Below are positions 59,213 to 64,000 of a DNA stretch of 64,000 nt, in pieces. A model generated the notes under the pieces. The model saw only the letters and a program-made list of their open reading frames with translations, did no database searches and was not told the DNA's origin. The position numbers were made by a program, and so were the translations under genes. The DNA is taken from contig NC_135560.1 of assembly GCF_964340395.1 (NCBI RefSeq), positions 1,979,501 to 2,043,500 on the forward strand, read 5' to 3'. Position 1 is the first letter of the stretch; every line of letters begins with the position of its first letter. The DNA comes from Glandiceps talaboti (lineage: Eukaryota > Hemichordata > Enteropneusta > Spengelidae).

Positions 59213-60469
59213 CTTTGAGGGGATTATTGTAAAACTTGACTGCATTCAGTGAGCAATGCAGCAATTCCTCTATGAAAATCCATGACAAAAGTGAGCAGCT
59301 AGTGATTTTGGTAATAAAGTTGGTATGTGTGAATGTGTGAATGTCTTGGGAATGCCTGTGTTGTTACAGAAAGTTGATATTTATACATGGTATATACAAT
59401 TTTGGACAAAACATTATCAGACTGGGGCTTGTTCCTTACTCATAAAGAAAAACAATTACTATTTGATACTTTTAAGATTAGGACATCAATAATTTGACAC
59501 TCGTAGAGAAATCAACACTTATACTCGCTTTTTTTTCTCGTGTCTTACTCTTTTGATCTGTAAACCTTTTCTATTTTTTGTTTGTTCTTCGTCCTGTTCC
59601 TGTCTTCTGTTTTTGTGAAATATTTTCTTTGAAAATGTTCAATAAACATTTAAAAAAACAAACAAAAAAAACCCACTTTATACCTGGCATCAGTAATCAT
59701 GACAGCATACCTATGATTACGATACGTAGAGACAAGAGAAATCAACACTCATACCTTGTAAAACTTGCTTGTTTGGGACAGTCAAAATTATGAATATATA
59801 ATGAACATATTTGATGTTAAAATGCAGAAATATGGAATTTGTTACACACTGTACGACAAATTCTGACGATAGGGCAAGTTGTGTTGTAAGGCTCTATAGT
59901 AAGTTACACTCTGGGATTTTCGTCCTACCCACTGGGATTTTTGTCAGAAAAGTACATACTTTATTCAATATTCGTAACATTTCCGACGTTTACATGAGGG
60001 TCTATGCATTCATCACCCATGCCAAAATGAACACACAAGCTGTTAACGGGTTCCCAATCAATTTACCGGACCAGAGTTCCCACCGACCCCACAGCCACAG
60101 GTACTCAAATCAATCTGTATGATTTAAAAAAAATATGTATGGTAAATTTAAAAATCATAGATTGATTTGAGTACCTGTGCCCACAGCGGTACAAGTGTGG
60201 CCATGATCAAAGTGAAACTGTACAATGGCTGGAAAACATACAAAATGCTTTGAAAATGATGTTTTAACTAATAAAGAAGGCAAGCTTGCTTCACATCATA
60301 AAATATCTTCAGTATGATTGTAATTTTTCTTGGAAAACAATGTGTTGTCTTATTGTATGTTTTGCTTTCCAGCATGGTACTGAGAGTTGATTGTTTTTAT
60401 TTTGATTCATAACATGCCTGTACCCCTGTCGCAATCAACGTAAAAAGACGCAACACTAACTTTTGTTGC
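59213..60469. other. No gene seen; one foldback
   Basis: AT-rich sequence, with an A-rich AATAAACATTTAAAAAAACA stretch at 59640-59670 that could be an old retroposon end. The CCDC93 first exon and promoter may lie here but no candidate is convincing. Confidence 0.45.
60096..60179. repeat. Foldback, ~30-bp arms
   Basis: CACAGGTACTCAAATCAATC on the left and GATTGATTTGAGTACCTGTG on the right are exact inverses; pairing continues imperfectly inwards. The loop is AT-rich. Confidence 0.85.
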
Positions 60470-60898
60470 AATAGTGTCTACTGTGACCTGGAAAATTCCC
60501 TGCATCATGCCAAACACATGTTTAAATATATATGGAAACTATGGAATAAAATACCAGTGCATATTAGGACTATACAATGCAGGTCAGAGTTTAAGCGGGA
60601 ATTTAAAAAATGTCTACAGTCTGGTTGTTTCGGGATCTAGAGCTCATGTTTAATTTATTTTGTAATTTCAGTGTATTTCCATGTATCATCTACCACGTTA
60701 AATAGTCTTGATTGAAAGAGGGCAAAATTAAATGATAAGTGTCATATGTTTTGTGAGGGGAGGACTCGATTAGTTGTGTAACAACTACTTCCACACCCTT
60801 TTCCCGAATAACACGTTTATGTATATACATAAGGATATTTAGTTCTGTTCTGTATCACATTTTTTTTTGTACGTGGGAATAAATTATTATTATTATTA
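60470..60898 (+). pseudogene. 5'-truncated LINE: RT C-terminus, 3' UTR and (ATT)n tail
   Basis: Positions 60521-60640 encode 39 residues ending in a stop, with KLWNKIPVHIRTIQCRSEFK then REFKKCLQSG. This is the LWNxLPxxIR...FKxxLK signature that ends the reverse transcriptase ORF of CR1/L2-like LINEs. About 250 nt of 3' UTR and GGAATAAATTATTATTATTA follow. The upstream part is missing, as is usual for target-primed insertion. It sits head to tail with the next LINE. Confidence 0.75.
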
Positions 60899-61024
60899 AT
60901 ATTGTATAGTGTCAGTCGACAACACGAGATGGTATGTGTTTACAATACATGTCAACGATATTTGAACTGTGTCAGCTTCAAGTTCGCATGAGAGTTCAAG
61001 TGCCAATATTGCAATTCATAAGCT

Positions 61025-62581
61025 ATGGCTGCCTTGGCAGGATGCCTGTTCACACTGCTCCTGAACTACTTGATTCTAAGTATGTATTACAGTAAGACAC
61101 TGCACCAAACATTTGATGATAAGTTGCAAATGACTCATGGAAAGGCATGGCCAACTCCCAAGTTGGATGGGAACTGTTATGGTAAGGAAATCATGATCAG
61201 ATGTTTGGGCATTGGAGCTCTTGGCTTTAGACACAGTAGCACAATGAACCGACGTGTCAATACTACATGCTACTTGGCACTGTTATGTTTACTACTCTCC
61301 AACGATATCAACCTTAATCCTGGACCTGCATCAACTACACCCATTGTTACGAATAACTACTACCAATCTGAAGGGACAAATCTTGAGGTTTGTTCCGTTT
61401 GTAATTCATCAATTTATTTCACCGATATTCAAGTTTACTGTATTTGCTGTTACAACTCTTGGCACAAACAATGTCTTGATGAACACCTGTTGGAAGGTAA
61501 TGACGCAACACTTCTAAAGTGGTATTGCGATACATGCCTTAGTGATGCAGAGGCACCTGTAGCTAACACCCCACCTTGCCAAGTGATAATTCCTCGAAGC
61601 GCTCCAAAAGGATTGTCAATCTGTGCATGGAACGTGAGGAGCATCCCTAAACACTTCGACGAACTCAAATGCATACTGATGGAATCAAATTTAAAAGTAT
61701 GCGGCATTACGGAGACGTGGTTTAACGATAACCATGACAACGCGACCTTTGACGTTCCTGGCTTTGCTCTGATTAGAAGAGACCGCCCAAATCGATCTGG
61801 AGGTGGTGTAGCAGTATACATATCATCAACTGTCAAATACATAGAAAGAACAGACCTTCAAACCACAGATATAGAAGATCTATGGATCCAAGTCAACATC
61901 CAGAATTGCAAACCAATCCTACTTGGTACAGTTTATAGACCACCCGATTCGAACGCCGCCTGGTTTAGTACTTTCGAAGCTAGACTCGACCGTGTGTGTA
62001 GTGAACACTTTGAAACAATTATTATGGGTGACTTTAACATAGATATATTAACTGAAAATAGAAATGGTAAACAATTTATATCACTTTTTAACCTGATTAA
62101 CTCACCAACAAGGGAAACAAATAACACGGTTTCTTGCATTGATCATATTTGGACTACAGAACCTGACAGGGTGGTTCAAACTGGGGTATCTTGTATAGGC
62201 CTTAGTGACCACTACCCTGCATATGTCATCAGACAAAACTCTATTAATTCTTGCACCCAAACTAAACATACCATTAAATATAGATGTTGTAAGCAATTTG
62301 ACCCAGACTCCTTCTGTAAAGATCTAGAGGAAGTCTTGTGGTCCAACATTAATTCAGACAATATCAATGATATGCTTGATACTTGGAATAGTCTTTTTCT
62401 TAATATTGTTAACAAGCATGCACCAATCAAAGAAAAAAAGGTTAAATATCCTACAATTCCTGAATGGTGGAATGAAGATATTGACCTATCTATTAAGATT
62501 AGGGATAAGTATAAACTCAATAAGTCACATGAAATGTACAAAAAGTGGAGAAATAAAGTTAGATTTGATAAGGACAGCTAA
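61025..62581 (+). CDS. LINE ORF: 2A-like N-terminus, PHD finger, APE endonuclease
   Basis: 518 residues. Hydrophobic stretches lie at 7-21 and 82-92; the second runs into DINLNPGP (94-101), a 2A-like motif with asparagine where glutamate is usual. A PHD-type C4HC3 finger follows (C123, C126, C139, C142, H147, C150, C168, C171). The AP-endonuclease domain covers about 198-403, with N203 in WNVRS, E230 in ITETW, Y304 in TVYRP, D336/N338 in GDFN and D395/H396 in SDHYP, so all catalytic motifs are present. It would nick the target DNA for reverse transcription. Residues 404-510 are the linker that normally continues into the RT domain; here the frame ends at 62581. The start is the first ATG, but M74 would also keep the 2A-like segment. 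Confidence 0.9.
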   Translation: MAALAGCLFTLLLNYLILSMYYSKTLHQTFDDKLQMTHGKAWPTPKLDGNCYGKEIMIRCLGIGALGFRHSSTMNRRVNTTCYLALLCLLLSNDINLNPGPASTTPIVTNNYYQSEGTNLEVCSVCNSSIYFTDIQVYCICCYNSWHKQCLDEHLLEGNDATLLKWYCDTCLSDAEAPVANTPPCQVIIPRSAPKGLSICAWNVRSIPKHFDELKCILMESNLKVCGITETWFNDNHDNATFDVPGFALIRRDRPNRSGGGVAVYISSTVKYIERTDLQTTDIEDLWIQVNIQNCKPILLGTVYRPPDSNAAWFSTFEARLDRVCSEHFETIIMGDFNIDILTENRNGKQFISLFNLINSPTRETNNTVSCIDHIWTTEPDRVVQTGVSCIGLSDHYPAYVIRQNSINSCTQTKHTIKYRCCKQFDPDSFCKDLEEVLWSNINSDNINDMLDTWNSLFLNIVNKHAPIKEKKVKYPTIPEWWNEDIDLSIKIRDKYKLNKSHEMYKKWRNKVRFDKDS

Positions 62582-64000
62582 ACGTGAATTTTACAATACT
62601 AAATTAAATAATTGTACATATGAGTTCTGGAAATTTTTTAAATATCTAGTTCCAAAGCCTAAATCACATAATCCTACATTTCTTACTAAAAATGGTACAG
62701 AAATTTCAGACGACAAGGAAATGGGAAATGCTTTTAACAGTTTTTTCACCAATGTAGCAGCCGAATATATCAAAGAAGCAAATCATAATAGTGATGGTAT
62801 TACTGACAAATTAAGGGATTTTATATCAAACAATCTGTCAGATGATACCAAATTCGACATACCCCAGTTACATGAATCGGAAATTTTACAGTTTTTACAG
62901 AATCTTGAATGCAAAAAGTCAACTGGTTTAGATGATATCAGTGCAAAGTTTTTGAAGATTGGCGCAAGACAAATCACACCAAGTCTCACGACTTTGTTCA
63001 ATTACGCAATAACATCCGGGTCATTTCCCGATCAGTGGAAATCGGCTAAGGTAACACCACTGTTCAAAAAAGGGTTGAGAGATAACATCTCAAACTACAG
63101 ACCGATTTCAGTCTTGCCAATTCTGTCTAAGATATTAGAAAGACATGTCCATATGCATTTTTATAACTTTTTGACTTCCCATAACTTGTTATCAAACAAT
63201 CAATCTGGTTTCCGTAAGTTTCACTCATGTCAAACAGCCCTCACAAATATAACTAACTCCTGGTATCAAGGTATAGATAGAGGAAACCTAATAGGTGTTT
63301 TACTCCTAGATTTCCGTAAGGCTTTTGATCTCGTCAACCATGATATTTTAATACGGAAGTTGAAAATGTACGGCTGTTCGGAGAAGACTTTGCTCTTCTT
63401 TACATCCTACTTACAGAATAGGTCACAATCTATATCGTTTAACGGAATCCTGAGCGACCCCCTTAATGTTTGTGTTGGCGTGCCACAGGGATCGATTTTA
63501 GGGCCGTTGTTTTTTCTACTCTTCATCAACGACCTCCCTCTAATTTCTGAAAGAACAGATATGTACATGTACGCTGACGATACCGCAGCACAGGCTATTA
63601 GTCCTAATGTTTCTGAAATTGAAACCCGACTCAACCATGATGTAAATTTAATCACACAATGGTGTGAAGGTAGTAACATGTGCCTAAATTTGCAGAAAAC
63701 CAAGGTGATGGTTATAGGAACATCGCAGAAAAAAGCGAGGACGAAAAACTGTATCAATGGTACATGTGGCAGTACCAAGCTAGAATGTATCTCAAATGAA
63801 AAGCTTTTAGGTGTAAATATTGATGATACACTGACTTGGGAAAAACAAGTGAACACTGTATGTAGTAAAGTTGCTTTTAAACTTCATCAACTTAAACGTA
63901 TTAGAACTTTTTTAAATCAGAGAGCAAAGATTACTTTTTACAATTGTTTTATACTACCCCACTTTGACTACTGTTCTAACATATGGGGTCATTGTTCAAA
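62529..64000 (+). CDS. LINE reverse transcriptase (partial, +1 frame)
   Basis: This frame is open from at least 62511 to the window end, with an ATG at 62529, overlapping the endonuclease ORF by ~50 nt. From about 62574 it shows typical linker and RT sequence: AKREFYNTKLNN, then SAKFLKIGA, FKKGLRDNISNYRPISVLPI, motif A LLDFRKAFDLVNH, motif B GVPQGSILGPLFF, motif C YADDTAA with the catalytic aspartates, and LNLQKTKVM and LLGVNIDDTLTWEKQV. All polymerase motifs are intact. In relatives this is one ORF with the endonuclease, so a small indel near 62561-62566 most likely separated them; programmed frameshifting is less likely. The C-terminus lies right of the window. Confidence 0.9.
   Translation, partial: MKCTKSGEIKLDLIRTAKREFYNTKLNNCTYEFWKFFKYLVPKPKSHNPTFLTKNGTEISDDKEMGNAFNSFFTNVAAEYIKEANHNSDGITDKLRDFISNNLSDDTKFDIPQLHESEILQFLQNLECKKSTGLDDISAKFLKIGARQITPSLTTLFNYAITSGSFPDQWKSAKVTPLFKKGLRDNISNYRPISVLPILSKILERHVHMHFYNFLTSHNLLSNNQSGFRKFHSCQTALTNITNSWYQGIDRGNLIGVLLLDFRKAFDLVNHDILIRKLKMYGCSEKTLLFFTSYLQNRSQSISFNGILSDPLNVCVGVPQGSILGPLFFLLFINDLPLISERTDMYMYADDTAAQAISPNVSEIETRLNHDVNLITQWCEGSNMCLNLQKTKVMVIGTSQKKARTKNCINGTCGSTKLECISNEKLLGVNIDDTLTWEKQVNTVCSKVAFKLHQLKRIRTFLNQRAKITFYNCFILPHFDYCSNIWGHCS

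Larger units (their letters stand above)
60899..64000 (+). mobile_element. CR1-like non-LTR retrotransposon, cut by window edge
   Basis: It begins near the end of the preceding (ATT)n tail, with a ~125-nt leader before the first ATG. It encodes PHD finger, APE-type endonuclease and reverse transcriptase. Reading frames are intact apart from one frame change near 62560, so the copy is young. The 3' end is beyond 64000. Confidence 0.88.

Overview
The window is animal nuclear DNA. It has spliced genes with GT-AG introns, a tRNA-derived SINE, a non-LTR retrotransposon, MITE-like elements and very heavy tandem repetition. My best guess is a cephalochordate (amphioxus, Branchiostoma). The main reason is that several intronic minisatellites repeat the exon/intron boundary itself, which I recall being described in amphioxus genes. 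This assignment is inference and no species marker was found.

Two host genes lie tail to tail. On the + strand, positions 1911-6944 hold the last four exons of a CYP2-clan cytochrome P450 (CYP17/CYP1-like), from the I helix to the stop codon; its N-terminal half lies left of the window. On the - strand, positions 58571 down to 10598 hold 17 coding exons of CCDC93, a subunit of the CCC/Commander endosomal recycling complex. Each was placed by reading through splice sites with consistent phase, and together they encode 593 residues. Only the short first coding exon was not found. The P450 supplies oxidative metabolism and CCDC93 membrane-protein recycling; nothing links them functionally.

Roughly half of the window is tandem repeat. 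Nearly every larger CCDC93 intron carries its own array with a unit of about 22-64 bp. The largest is a 13.6 kb, 37-bp satellite of about 368 copies (38108-51727) in the intron between exons 5 and 6. Four arrays (P450 exon B and CCDC93 exons 6, 8 and 12) begin at the exon and contain its last 10-34 nt plus the 5' splice site in every unit. The transcripts would therefore present 19-41 copies of the same donor. This is the most striking system in the window.

Mobile DNA: three copies plus a fragment of a ~1-1.2 kb TIR element that carries a CA/CATA/GACA microsatellite (element A), one copy nested in another TIR element; two copies of a second MITE family (element B); small foldback elements; a perfect 90-bp-arm palindrome at 26432-26627; a SINE at about 58840-59212; a 5'-truncated LINE tail at about 60470-60898; and directly after it a CR1-like LINE running off the right edge (PHD finger, APE endonuclease, reverse transcriptase). 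The LINE's N-terminus has a 2A-like NPGP motif next to a hydrophobic segment, and a frame change separates its endonuclease and RT parts.
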